This document shows positions 1 through 9,147 of a DNA stretch of 64,000 bases, piece by piece. A program made the position numbers and the translations under genes. Within the stretch, counting starts at the first letter, position 1, and every line of letters begins with the position of its first letter. The DNA is from Bacillus pumilus (GTDB lineage: Bacteria > Bacillota > Bacilli > Bacillales > Bacillaceae), in contig NZ_CP047089.1 in assembly GCF_009937765.1 (NCBI RefSeq), positions 3,408,272 to 3,472,271 on the forward strand, given 5' to 3'. The notes below the pieces were generated by a model. It did no database searches. It worked only from the letters and a program-made list of their open reading frames with translations, and was not told the origin of the DNA.

Positions 1-117
1 TGCCTTGGAATTCAAAAAGGCAGTGCGATGGTTCGGGTACATGATGTAAAAGAAATCGCAAGAATGGCAAAAATGATGGATGCCATGCTGAATAAGGGAG
101 GCGCTTATCATCGATAA
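1..117 (+). CDS. folP: dihydropteroate synthase, C-terminal end (partial)
   Basis: The window opens inside this gene; 38 codons remain before the TAA at 115-117. The visible tail has the R-V-H-D motif typical of the end of the DHPS TIM barrel, where Arg and His contact the pterin-pyrophosphate substrate. The enzyme condenses p-aminobenzoate with dihydropterin pyrophosphate in folate synthesis. folB follows with overlapping reading frames and then folK, the normal Bacillus folate operon order. The call rests on that motif and the context. Confidence 0.85.
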   Translation, partial: CLGIQKGSAMVRVHDVKEIARMAKMMDAMLNKGGAYHR

Positions 118-472
118 AGTATATGTAAATGGAATGGAATTTTACGGCTACCATGGCGTATTTGCAGAAGAAAATAAATTAGGACAGCGGTTCCGCGTGG
201 ATTTAACAGCTTCACTTGATTTAAGTAAAGCCGGACAAACTGATGACCTCAATGAGACCATCAATTATGCGGAGCTCTACCAAATCTGCAAAAGCATTGT
301 AGAGGGTGAATCAGTCAACCTCGTTGAAACACTAACAGAAAGAATTGCAAGCCAAGTGTTAAAGGACTTTCCGACAGTTCAGGAATGCACTGTGAAGGTG
401 ATTAAACCAGATCCGCCAATTCCAGGACACTATCAGTCCGTTGCCATTGAAATGACGAGATCGCGCGCATGA
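110..472 (+). CDS. folB: dihydroneopterin aldolase, apparent AUC start
   Basis: Cytoplasmic folate enzyme cleaving 7,8-dihydroneopterin to 6-hydroxymethyl-dihydropterin and glycolaldehyde. The family core is present (MEFYGYHG near the N-terminus, NYAELY in the middle, KPDPPIPGHY near the end). The first in-frame ATG is at 134, but B. subtilis FolB has eight more residues (MDKVYVEG), and the matching codons here read DKVYVNG from 113. A strong GGGAGG at 96-101 lies 8 nt before an ATC at 110, so I place the start at this AUC, overlapping the folP stop. If ATG 134 is used the protein is 112 aa. It overlaps folK by 4 nt (ATGA), which suggests translational coupling. Confidence 0.85.
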   Translation: MDKVYVNGMEFYGYHGVFAEENKLGQRFRVDLTASLDLSKAGQTDDLNETINYAELYQICKSIVEGESVNLVETLTERIASQVLKDFPTVQECTVKVIKPDPPIPGHYQSVAIEMTRSRA

Positions 473-972
473 ACAATACCGCATACATTGCTTTAGGTTC
501 GAACATAGGGAAAAAGGAAACTTATTTAAAAGAAGCCGTCAAAAAACTACACGAACATCCAGAGGTTCAAGTAGAATCGATCTCTTCTATATATGAAACA
601 ACACCTGTAGGTTACGAAAACCAAGATGACTTTTTAAATATGGCTGTGAAAATTTCCACCTCGCTTCGTCCAAATGAATTACTGGCACTTACTCAGAAAA
701 TCGAGCAAGAGTTAGGTAGAACGAGAGAAGTGAGATGGGGACCACGAACGGCTGACCTTGACATTTTACTTTATAATCGTGAAAATATTGAAACAGAACA
801 GCTCGTAGTGCCACATCCTAGAATGTACGAACGTTTATTCGTTCTCGTTCCGCTGAGTGAGATTTGCCCGGAAATCGGCGAAGTACAAATAAATGCCGTA
901 ACAGACCAAGAAGGTGTAAGCATATGGAAAAAGACGTGTGGGGTAGAAGAATTCGTGCATACCGAAAGCTAA
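469..972 (+). CDS. folK: 2-amino-4-hydroxy-6-hydroxymethyldihydropteridine pyrophosphokinase
   Basis: HPPK (167 aa) transfers pyrophosphate from ATP to 6-hydroxymethyl-dihydropterin, the step before dihydropteroate synthase. The N-terminal ALGSNIG and the HPPK signature RWGPRTADLDILLY at about residues 89-102 are both intact; the two Asp in TADLDI bind Mg-ATP. The start ATG overlaps the folB stop by 4 nt, and the 3' end overlaps the next gene by 49 nt, as expected in the compact folate operon. Length is normal for the family. Confidence 0.97.
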   Translation: MNNTAYIALGSNIGKKETYLKEAVKKLHEHPEVQVESISSIYETTPVGYENQDDFLNMAVKISTSLRPNELLALTQKIEQELGRTREVRWGPRTADLDILLYNRENIETEQLVVPHPRMYERLFVLVPLSEICPEIGEVQINAVTDQEGVSIWKKTCGVEEFVHTES

Positions 973-1157
973 AAGGGTATACTCAGGAAGGGTTCGCGAA
1001 AAGACTTGGCATCTCTGTCTCTGTCCTAGGAGAAATTGAGCGGGGCAATCGATTACCAACAAACCAATTGGTTGGTCAAATAGCAGATGCTTTAAATATA
1101 ACGGTGGAAGAACTTTCACCAAATCTTGAAGAAGAAAGGAGGGGAAATGATGTTTAA
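924..1157 (+). CDS. yazB: small XRE-type helix-turn-helix protein (YazB-like)
   Basis: A 77-aa protein that is almost all HTH_3 domain (IRAYRKLKGYTQEGFAKRLG then ISVSVLGEIERG, the two helices of the DNA-binding unit). The ATG at 924 was chosen because it gives the compact protein known from B. subtilis YazB, and an AGAAGG lies just upstream. The gene overlaps both folK and dusB, so it is in the folate/dusB operon. Its target is unknown. The position between folK and dusB is conserved in Bacillus. Confidence 0.85.
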   Translation: MEKDVWGRRIRAYRKLKGYTQEGFAKRLGISVSVLGEIERGNRLPTNQLVGQIADALNITVEELSPNLEEERRGNDV

Positions 1158-2151
1158 AATCGGAGATATCGACATTAAAAACAAAGTGGTGCTCGCACCT
1201 ATGGCTGGTGTGTGCAACTCCGCCTTCAGACTGACAGTGAAAGAATTTGGAGCAGGTTTAGTCTGCGCTGAAATGGTCAGTGACAAGGCAATCCTGATCA
1301 ACAATGCAAGAACAATGGGTATGCTATACATTGATGAACGGGAAAAGCCTTTGAGCCTTCAGATATTTGGAGGAGAAAAAGACACTCTCGTTGAAGCGGC
1401 AAAGTTTGTAGACCAGAATACCACAGCGGACATTATTGATATCAACATGGGCTGTCCTGTGCCGAAGATTACGAAATGTGATGCAGGAGCGAAATGGCTA
1501 CTTGATCCAAACAAGATTTATGAAATGGTCTCTGCTGTTGTAGATGCTGTAGATAAACCTGTTACCGTGAAAATGAGAATGGGCTGGGACGAAGATCATA
1601 TCTTTGCTATCGACAATGCCCGTGCTGTTGAACGAGCAGGTGGACAAGCGGTTGCACTTCACGGACGGACACGTGTGCAGATGTACGAAGGAACAGCAAA
1701 TTGGGATATTATAAAAGAGGTCAAACAATCTGTTTCCATTCCTGTCATCGGCAATGGAGATGTCAAAACCCCTCAGGATGCAAAACGTATGCTTGATGAA
1801 ACGGGTGCAGATGCTGTCATGATCGGAAGAGCGGCACTAGGAAACCCGTGGATGATCTATCGAACAGTTCATTATTTAGAAACGGGTGAACTGAAAGAAG
1901 AGCCAAACGTACGTGAGAAGATGTCAGTGTGTAAGCTTCACTTAGACAGACTTATTGATCTAAAAGGGGAGCATGTGGCTGTCAGAGAAATGAGAAAGCA
2001 CGCAGCATGGTACTTAAAAGGTGTCCGAGGCAATGCGGACGTGAGAAATCAAATCAATCAAAGTGAAACGAGAGCGGAGCTTGTACAAGTTCTTGATGAC
2101 TTTACGATCGAAGCCGAGGCAAAAGAGCTTCAAAGTATAAAAGTAGGATAA
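1150..2151 (+). CDS. dusB: tRNA-dihydrouridine synthase B
   Basis: FMN-dependent reductase that converts uridine to dihydrouridine in tRNA D-loops. The translation shows the N-terminal barrel motif VVLAPMAGVCNSAFR, the N-M-G-C-P motif with the conserved Cys, and the phosphate-binding GRAALGNPW, followed by the C-terminal helical tRNA-binding part. AAGGAGGGG at about 1136-1144 gives best spacing to the second of two adjacent ATGs (1150), which matches B. subtilis DusB (MFKIGDI) and gives 333 aa. It overlaps yazB by 8 nt. Confidence 0.95.
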   Translation: MFKIGDIDIKNKVVLAPMAGVCNSAFRLTVKEFGAGLVCAEMVSDKAILINNARTMGMLYIDEREKPLSLQIFGGEKDTLVEAAKFVDQNTTADIIDINMGCPVPKITKCDAGAKWLLDPNKIYEMVSAVVDAVDKPVTVKMRMGWDEDHIFAIDNARAVERAGGQAVALHGRTRVQMYEGTANWDIIKEVKQSVSIPVIGNGDVKTPQDAKRMLDETGADAVMIGRAALGNPWMIYRTVHYLETGELKEEPNVREKMSVCKLHLDRLIDLKGEHVAVREMRKHAAWYLKGVRGNADVRNQINQSETRAELVQVLDDFTIEAEAKELQSIKVG

Positions 2152-2174
2152 AACTATCTTTCTTTTTGTAGCTC

Positions 2175-2202
2175 ACTGCTAGTGCATGTACTGGCAGTTT
2201 TT
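2175..2202 (+). terminator. imperfect hairpin with T-run after dusB
   Basis: The arms CTGCTAGT and ACTGGCAG pair imperfectly and are followed by TTTTT. It probably ends the folate/dusB transcript before lysS. Confidence 0.5.
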
Positions 2203-2241
2203 CTGCTTTTCTCTGCAAAATACATTATTGGAGTGATATAA

Positions 2242-3741
<1,500 letters not shown>

Positions 3742-3751
3742 TACACCAATT

Positions 3752-3786
3752 AAAGCGCCATTTTAACTATGGCGCTTTTTATTTTT
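3752..3786 (+). terminator. Rho-independent terminator of lysS
   Basis: AAAGCGCCAT and ATGGCGCTTT form a strong stem with a short loop, followed by a T-rich run. Confidence 0.9.
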
Positions 3787-3816
3787 CATGAAATGAAACT
3801 TTTTTTTAAAAAACTA

Positions 3817-3931
3817 TTGCAAGGAAAGAATCAAGATGGTATATTATTATTCGTTGCCGCAAAACAGCAACGAGGTTAAAAAAAGAAATTGAAAAAACTT
3901 CTTGACTTTAACCGATACGAAATGTTAAGAT
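3817..3931 (+). promoter_or_regulatory. tandem rRNA promoters P1 and P2
   Basis: P1 is TTGCAA (3817-3822), 17 nt, TATATT (3840-3845). P2 is TTGACT (3902-3907), 18 nt, TAAGAT (3926-3931). They lie upstream of a 16S 5' end. The leader contains a GATCTTTGAAAACTAAAC stretch (about 3963) of the boxA/processing type seen in Bacillus rrn leaders. Confidence 0.85.
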
Positions 3932-4083
3932 ATTAAAGTCGCTTACGAGCGACAACGAAAATGATCTTTGAAAACTAAACAAGACAAAACGTACCTGTTA
4001 ATTCGAGTATTTATAAAAAATCCTATGATGTTTCATAGGTAGTCAGTCAAACGCTGACGAAAAACAAAACTTCGGTTTTGTAC

Positions 4084-4280
<197 letters not shown>

Positions 4281-4443
4281 AAGGACGACCTTTATTCTCA
4301 CTATAATAGGGTTTTACTTTATCTACGATAAATGAAAAATCAATGTACTGATCAATTTTACGAAGCAGGTGATCCTCTTCGACCAGTTGATCGAGCAATA
4401 CAAATTCAGCTTCGTGCTGAGAAGAATTTCTAGTGTGGAACAT
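4281..4443 (-). pseudogene. IS1182-family transposase, N-terminal 54 codons
   Basis: The translation begins MFHTRNSSQHEAEF and continues through LLRKIDQYIDFSFI and YYSENKGRPS, the conserved N-terminal part of IS1182/IS5-like DDE transposases. After GRPS the frame runs into antisense 16S rRNA, so the reading frame that appears to continue to 4132 is an artefact of the junction. No catalytic residues remain. Confidence 0.85.
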
Positions 4444-4541
4444 GAGAAAAACACCTTCCTTTAGAATGCTTTTCTCTATTATAAAATGGAGTGGTGGAAA
4501 ATTTAAGGAAAAATAAAGCTGCCGAGATTTTCTCGACAGCC
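4281..4541 (-). mobile_element. IS1182-like element, left-end fragment
   Basis: About 260 nt that match two other fragments at 50963-51226 and 51227-51618. The outer end (4518-4541) is an imperfect palindrome that can fold into a hairpin (GCTGCCGAG / CTCGACAGC) and directly abuts the terminator of the first flagellin gene. Inward are a promoter-like region, a ribosome site and the transposase start. The fragment stops at the Gly-Arg-Pro codons, where 16S sequence begins. Confidence 0.85.
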
Positions 4542-4542
4542 T

Positions 4543-4565
4543 AAAAGCCCCTTAATGGGGCTTTT
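4543..4565 (-). terminator. terminator of flagellin gene 1
   Basis: AAAAGCCCC / GGGGCTTTT hairpin just after the flagellin stop, read on the minus strand. The IS end abuts it at 4541. Confidence 0.9.
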
Positions 4566-4568
4566 TGA

Positions 4569-5468
4569 TTAACGTAATAATTGAAGTACGTTTTGTGGCT
4601 GTTGGTTTGCTTGTGCTAGCATCGCTTGAGACGCTTGAGAAAGAATGTTGTTCTTTGTGAACTCACTCATTTCTTTCGCCATGTCAACGTCACGGATACG
4701 AGACTCAGCAGCTGTTAAGTTTTCAGCAGAAGCACCAAGGTTGTTGATTGTGTGCTCTAGGCGGTTTTGGACGGCTCCAAGTTTAGAACGCTGGTCTGAA
4801 ACTTGTTTGATCGCTCCATCAATGATTGCTAATTGATCGTTAAATCCACCTTCTTCATCCGCTGCAATTTCGGCGAAATCAGTTACTTTAATTGTAGAAA
4901 CGGTTTTATCCTCAACGCCAAGTTTATCAGCAGACATTGCTTCAATATGAACTGACAATTGCTGCGCACCGTTAGCTCCAATTTGGAAAGTAAGTTTTTT
5001 CGCTTCTCCGCCTTCTGGCTCAGCAGCAAAAGTTCCATCAAGAAGTTTCTTTCCGTTGAATTCAGTACGGTCAGAAATACCGTTCTTATCTGTACCGTTT
5101 CCAATTTCCTGAACTAGTGCATCAATTTCCTCTTGAATTGCACCAAGGTCTGTTTCATCTTGTGTACCAGTGTTTCCAGCTTGTACGACTAGTTCACGTA
5201 CACGTTGAAGGATTGAGTGAGTTTCAGTCAACGCACCCTCAGCTGTTTGAATAAGAGAGATACCGTCTTGAGCATTTTTCGTCGCCATTTCTAAACCGCG
5301 GATCTGACCACGCATTTTTTCAGAAATTGCTAGACCTGCTGCATCGTCTCCTGCACGGTTAATTTTAAGACCAGAAGAAAGCTTCTCCATGTTCTTCTGC
5401 CCTGCTCCATTGTTTGCAGACAAACGGTTCAGTGTGTTAAGTGCTGCGATATTGTGGTTAATTCTCAT
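4569..5468 (-). CDS. hag: flagellin 1 of 5
   Basis: Structural subunit of the flagellar filament, exported by the flagellar type III system. The 299-aa protein has the flagellin N-terminal D0/D1 domain (MRINHNIAALNTLNRLS...) and C-terminal D1/D0 domain (SRIRDVDMAKEMSEF... ending NVLQLLR), with a short variable middle at about residues 140-225. It differs slightly from the other four at codon 22 (GAGQKN rather than GASQKN) and in its leader. Ribosome site GGAGGT lies before the ATG. It is last in the minus-strand array, next to the IS fragment. Confidence 0.97.
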   Translation of the reverse strand: MRINHNIAALNTLNRLSANNGAGQKNMEKLSSGLKINRAGDDAAGLAISEKMRGQIRGLEMATKNAQDGISLIQTAEGALTETHSILQRVRELVVQAGNTGTQDETDLGAIQEEIDALVQEIGNGTDKNGISDRTEFNGKKLLDGTFAAEPEGGEAKKLTFQIGANGAQQLSVHIEAMSADKLGVEDKTVSTIKVTDFAEIAADEEGGFNDQLAIIDGAIKQVSDQRSKLGAVQNRLEHTINNLGASAENLTAAESRIRDVDMAKEMSEFTKNNILSQASQAMLAQANQQPQNVLQLLR

Positions 5469-5583
5469 GTTTCATGACCTCCATGTGTTTGAACCAATTG
5501 AACATCCTTGTCCAAAAGTTCTAAATTAGAATTTTTTTGTAAGCCTTACAATCCATTTATCGAACTCTAATGGAATTTGTTTA
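5469..5583 (-). promoter_or_regulatory. sigma-D promoter and CsrA-type leader of flagellin 1
   Basis: On the minus strand TAAA (rc of 5580-5583) is followed after about 16 nt by TCGATAAA, a sigma-D-type pair. The leader has GGACA-AGGA-TGTTC (5500-5513), which places an AGGA in a hairpin loop as in the CsrA site of B. subtilis hag, and a second GGA in the Shine-Dalgarno (ATGGAGGT). This leader is more divergent than the other four. Confidence 0.7.
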
Positions 5584-5726
5584 ACAAAAAAGGGATAAAT
5601 GAGGTAAAAGTCTCATTCGTTATGATCGTTTCGCTAGAGTATGCCAAATTTAAAGGTCATTTTTCATGATTTATCAGAAGGATTTAAGAATCATAAGACT
5701 GGAGAAAATGCGAAGAAAAAACTGCA

Positions 5727-5752
5727 TAAAAAAAGCCCCATAAAAGGGGCTC
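5727..5752 (-). terminator. terminator of flagellin gene 2
   Basis: GCCCC / GGGGC hairpin followed, on the minus strand, by a run of seven T. Confidence 0.85.
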
Positions 5753-5756
5753 TTCA

Positions 5757-6629
5757 TTAACGAAGTAATTGAAGTACGTTTTGTGGCTGTTGGTTCGCTT
5801 GTGCAAGCATTGCTTGAGACGCTTGAGAAAGAATGTTGTTCTTAGTGAACTCACTCATTTCTTTCGCCATGTCAACGTCACGGATACGAGACTCAGCAGC
5901 TGTTAAGTTTTCACCAGAAGCACCAAGGTTGTTGATTGTGTGCTCTAGACGGTTTTGGACTGCACCAAGTTTAGAACGCTCGTCTGAAACTTGTTTAATT
6001 GCATTGTCAACGATATCTAGTTGATCATCGAAACTAGTAGCTGCGAAATCAGTTACGTCAATAGCAGATACTGTTTTAGTAGTATCAGTTGGATCTGTTC
6101 CAATTTTATCAGCAGACATTGCTTTAATGTTCACATCTAATTTTTGTGCTTTGTTTGCACCAATTTGGAATGTTAATTTAGCTGTTTCAAAGTCGCCATT
6201 CAACAACTTTTTACCGTTGAACTCAGTACGATCAGAAATACCATTTCCATCTGTACCGCCACCAATTTCTTTGATAAGGTTGCTGATTTCCTCTTGAATT
6301 GCACCAAGGTCTGTACCATCTTGTGTACCTGTGTTTCCAGCTTGTACGACAAGCTCACGTACACGTTGAAGGATTGAGTGAGTTTCAGTCAATGCACCTT
6401 CAGCTGTTTGGATAAGAGAGATACCGTCTTGTGCGTTTTTTGAAGCCATTTCTAAACCGCGGATTTGTCCACGCATTTTTTCAGAGATTGCTAGACCTGC
6501 AGCGTCATCTCCTGCACGGTTGATTTTAAGACCAGAAGAAAGTTTCTCCATGTTCTTTTGACTTGCACCGTTATTTGCAGACAAGCGGTTAAGTGTATTA
6601 AGTGCTGCGATATTGTGGTTAATTCTCAT
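5757..6629 (-). CDS. hag: flagellin 2 of 5
   Basis: A 290-aa flagellin, the shortest of the array. The N- and C-terminal filament-core domains are nearly identical to the neighbours, while the middle (about residues 140-215) differs in sequence and length. The start is set at MRINHN (6629) rather than an in-frame ATG five codons upstream, because the Shine-Dalgarno GGAGGT overlaps those codons and all paralogues start MRINHN. It has its own promoter, leader and terminator. Confidence 0.96.
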   Translation of the reverse strand: MRINHNIAALNTLNRLSANNGASQKNMEKLSSGLKINRAGDDAAGLAISEKMRGQIRGLEMASKNAQDGISLIQTAEGALTETHSILQRVRELVVQAGNTGTQDGTDLGAIQEEISNLIKEIGGGTDGNGISDRTEFNGKKLLNGDFETAKLTFQIGANKAQKLDVNIKAMSADKIGTDPTDTTKTVSAIDVTDFAATSFDDQLDIVDNAIKQVSDERSKLGAVQNRLEHTINNLGASGENLTAAESRIRDVDMAKEMSEFTKNNILSQASQAMLAQANQQPQNVLQLLR

Positions 6630-6746
6630 TCTTTTTACCTCCATGTATGTGGGACCTGACAGACATCCTTGTCTGAAAAAAATCCTTTATTCTAGGGCTT
6701 AACAACCCTGACAATTCTTTTATCGGATCGTTTTAAAGGAAGTTTA
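6630..6746 (-). promoter_or_regulatory. sigma-D promoter and CsrA-type leader of flagellin 2
   Basis: TAAA (rc of 6743-6746), 16 nt, CCGATAA matches sigma-D. The leader stem CAGACA-AGGA-TGTCTG (6660-6675) contains ACAAGGATGT, the known high-affinity CsrA motif, and a second GGA overlaps the ribosome site. Confidence 0.8.
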
Positions 6747-6843
6747 ACACTTTTTAATATTTATTTATTAATCTATCAGTCTTAATTCATGATTTAGTTC
6801 TATGGAAAATACATATTGTGTTCTCTTTTTAATATCAGTAGAC

Positions 6844-6870
6844 ATAAAAAAAGCCCCATAAAAGGGGCCA
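6844..6870 (-). terminator. terminator of flagellin gene 3
   Basis: GGCCCC / GGGGC-type hairpin with a T-run on the minus strand, immediately after the stop codon. Confidence 0.85.
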
Positions 6871-6874
6871 ATCA

Positions 6875-7774
6875 TTAACGTAGTAATTGAAGTACGTTTT
6901 GTGGCTGTTGGTTCGCTTGTGCAAGCATTGCTTGAGACGCTTGAGAAAGAATGTTGTTCTTTGTGAACTCACTCATTTCTTTCGCCATGTCAACGTCACG
7001 GATACGAGACTCAGCAGCTGTTAAGTTCTCAGATGAAGCTCCAAGGTTGTTGATTGTGTGCTCTAGACGGTTTTGAACTGCGCCTAGTTTAGAACGTTGG
7101 TCTGAAACTTGTTTGATCGCACCATCTACGATGTCTAGTTGTTGATCAAATGTAAGTGTTGGTGTAGCAGCAGCGAATTGTGTAACATTGATGTTAGTGA
7201 CCGCTTGACCAGCTACAAGAGTACCATTAGTAACAACACCAAGTTTGTCAGCAGACATTGCTTCAATGTTAACTGATAATTGTTGTGCTTTATTTGCACC
7301 GATTTGGAACGTTAAAGTAGCTGTACCATCAGCAAAGTCGCCATTCAGCAATTTTTTACCGTTGAACTCAGTACGATCAGAAATACCATTCTTTTCGCTT
7401 CCATTACCAATCTCTTGAACTAGAGCATTAATTTCTTCTTGAATTGCACCAAGGTCTGTACCATCTTGTGTACCTGTGTTCCCAGCTTGTACGACAAGCT
7501 CACGTACACGTTGAAGGATTGAGTGAGTTTCAGTCAATGCACCCTCAGCGGTTTGGATAAGAGAGATACCGTCCTGTGCGTTTTTAGATGCCATTTCTAA
7601 TCCGCGGATTTGTCCACGCATTTTTTCAGAGATCGCTAGACCTGCTGCGTCATCTCCTGCACGGTTGATTTTAAGACCAGAAGAAAGTTTCTCCATGTTC
7701 TTTTGGCTCGCACCATTGTTTGCAGACAAACGGTTCAATGTGTTAAGTGCTGCGATATTGTGGTTAATTCTCAT
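6875..7774 (-). CDS. hag: flagellin 3 of 5
   Basis: A 299-aa flagellin with conserved D0/D1 ends. Its central part contains the FADGTATLTFQIGANKAQQLSV stretch shared with flagellin 4, followed by a private Ala/Thr-rich segment. The first 160 residues are almost the same as in flagellin 4, which points to recent duplication or gene conversion. GGAGGTAATAGG precedes the ATG. It is transcribed as its own unit. Confidence 0.96.
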   Translation of the reverse strand: MRINHNIAALNTLNRLSANNGASQKNMEKLSSGLKINRAGDDAAGLAISEKMRGQIRGLEMASKNAQDGISLIQTAEGALTETHSILQRVRELVVQAGNTGTQDGTDLGAIQEEINALVQEIGNGSEKNGISDRTEFNGKKLLNGDFADGTATLTFQIGANKAQQLSVNIEAMSADKLGVVTNGTLVAGQAVTNINVTQFAAATPTLTFDQQLDIVDGAIKQVSDQRSKLGAVQNRLEHTINNLGASSENLTAAESRIRDVDMAKEMSEFTKNNILSQASQAMLAQANQQPQNVLQLLR

Positions 7775-7892
7775 TTCCTATTACCTCCATGTATGTGGGA
7801 CCTGACAGACGTCCTTGTCTGAAAAAAGTCCTTTGTTCTTGGGTTCATCTACCCTGACAATTAAAATATCGGTTTATTTTGAAGGATGTTTA
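7775..7892 (-). promoter_or_regulatory. sigma-D promoter and CsrA-type leader of flagellin 3
   Basis: TAAA (rc of 7889-7892), 16 nt, CCGATATT: the best sigma-D match of the set. The leader stem CAGACA-AGGA-CGTCTG (7806-7821) carries one change against the others (GGACG rather than GGATG) but keeps the AGGA loop and pairing. Confidence 0.8.
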
Positions 7893-7985
7893 GCATGGTT
7901 TACGATTAAATTATTAAATTATCTGTCTAAATTCTAATTTCGCTTGATGCTTTTTTTCAATTCTATCTCTATTCTTTAATAAATA

Positions 7986-8009
7986 TAAAAAAGCCCCATA
8001 AAGGGGCCT
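7986..8009 (-). terminator. terminator of flagellin gene 4
   Basis: GGCCCC / GGGGC hairpin plus T-run on the minus strand, after the stop codon. Confidence 0.85.
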
Positions 8010-8013
8010 GTCA

Positions 8014-8922
8014 TTAACGTAATAATTGAAGTACGTTTTGTGGCTGTTGGTTCGCTTGTGCGAGCATTGCTTGAGACGCTTGAGAAAGAATGTTGTTCTT
8101 AGTGAACTCACTCATTTCTTTCGCCATGTCAACGTCACGGATACGAGACTCAGCTGCTGTTAAGTTCTCAGATGAAGCTCCAAGGTTGTTGATTGTGTGC
8201 TCTAGACGGTTTTGGACCGCACCTAGTTTAGAACGTTGGTCTGAAACTTGTTTAATAGCTCCATCTACGATGTCTAATTGCTCATCAAAAGAAAGAGCAC
8301 CTGCTGCAGCTGGATTAGCAAATTGAGTTACGTCAATCTTATCAACCGTATGATCCGCTACAAGTGTTCCATCATCTTCTAATGCACCAAGTTTATCAGA
8401 AGACATTGCTTCAATGTTAACTGATAATTGTTGTGCTTTATTTGCACCAATTTGGAACGTTAAAGTAGCTGTACCATCAGCAAAGTCGCCATTCAACAAT
8501 TTTTTACCGTTGAACTCAGTACGATCAGAAATACCATTCTTTTCGCTTCCATTACCAATCTCTTGAACTAGAGCTTTGATTTCTTCTTGAATTGCACCAA
8601 GATCTGTTTCATCCTGTGTACCAGTATTTCCAGCTTGAACGACTAGTTCACGAACACGTTGAAGGATTGAGTGAGTTTCAGTCAATGCACCTTCAGCTGT
8701 TTGGATAAGAGAGATACCGTCTTGTGCGTTTTTTGAGGCCATTTCTAATCCGCGGATTTGTCCACGCATTTTTTCAGAGATTGCTAGACCTGCAGCGTCA
8801 TCTCCTGCACGGTTGATTTTAAGACCAGAAGAAAGTTTCTCCATGTTCTTTTGGCTCGCACCGTTGTTTGCAGATAAACGGTTTAATGTGTTAAGTGCTG
8901 CGATATTGTGATTAATTCTCAT
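8014..8922 (-). CDS. hag: flagellin 4 of 5
   Basis: At 302 aa this is the longest flagellin of the array. The ends are conserved; the variable middle includes a short Ala-rich insertion (ANPAAAGALSF) and an acidic LEDDGTL stretch not found in the paralogues. The Shine-Dalgarno and leader are the same as for flagellins 3 and 5. Its own promoter and terminator make it an independent transcription unit. Confidence 0.96.
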   Translation of the reverse strand: MRINHNIAALNTLNRLSANNGASQKNMEKLSSGLKINRAGDDAAGLAISEKMRGQIRGLEMASKNAQDGISLIQTAEGALTETHSILQRVRELVVQAGNTGTQDETDLGAIQEEIKALVQEIGNGSEKNGISDRTEFNGKKLLNGDFADGTATLTFQIGANKAQQLSVNIEAMSSDKLGALEDDGTLVADHTVDKIDVTQFANPAAAGALSFDEQLDIVDGAIKQVSDQRSKLGAVQNRLEHTINNLGASSENLTAAESRIRDVDMAKEMSEFTKNNILSQASQAMLAQANQQPQNVLQLLR

Positions 8923-9040
8923 TTCCTATTACCTCCATGTATGTAGGACCTGACAGACATCCTTGTCTGAAAAAAGTCCTTTATTCCGGGACTTAAGTGC
9001 CCCTACATTTTAGATATCGGATCATTTTAAAGGAAGTTTA
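8923..9040 (-). promoter_or_regulatory. sigma-D promoter and CsrA-type leader of flagellin 4
   Basis: TAAA (rc of 9037-9040), 16 nt, CCGATATC. The leader stem CAGACA-AGGA-TGTCTG (8954-8969) and a GGA in the Shine-Dalgarno match the two-site CsrA arrangement of B. subtilis hag. Confidence 0.8.
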
Positions 9041-9119
9041 GCAATTTCCATTTTAATTTTAGGGAATTTGCCAATCTTATATATAGCAAAGGTTAACTGA
9101 AAAGTTAAGATTACTTGAA

Positions 9120-9145
9120 CAAAAAAAGCCCCATAAAGGGGCCTT
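9120..9145 (-). terminator. terminator of flagellin gene 5
   Basis: GGCCCC / GGGGC hairpin with T-run on the minus strand. Confidence 0.85.
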
Positions 9146-9147
9146 TG

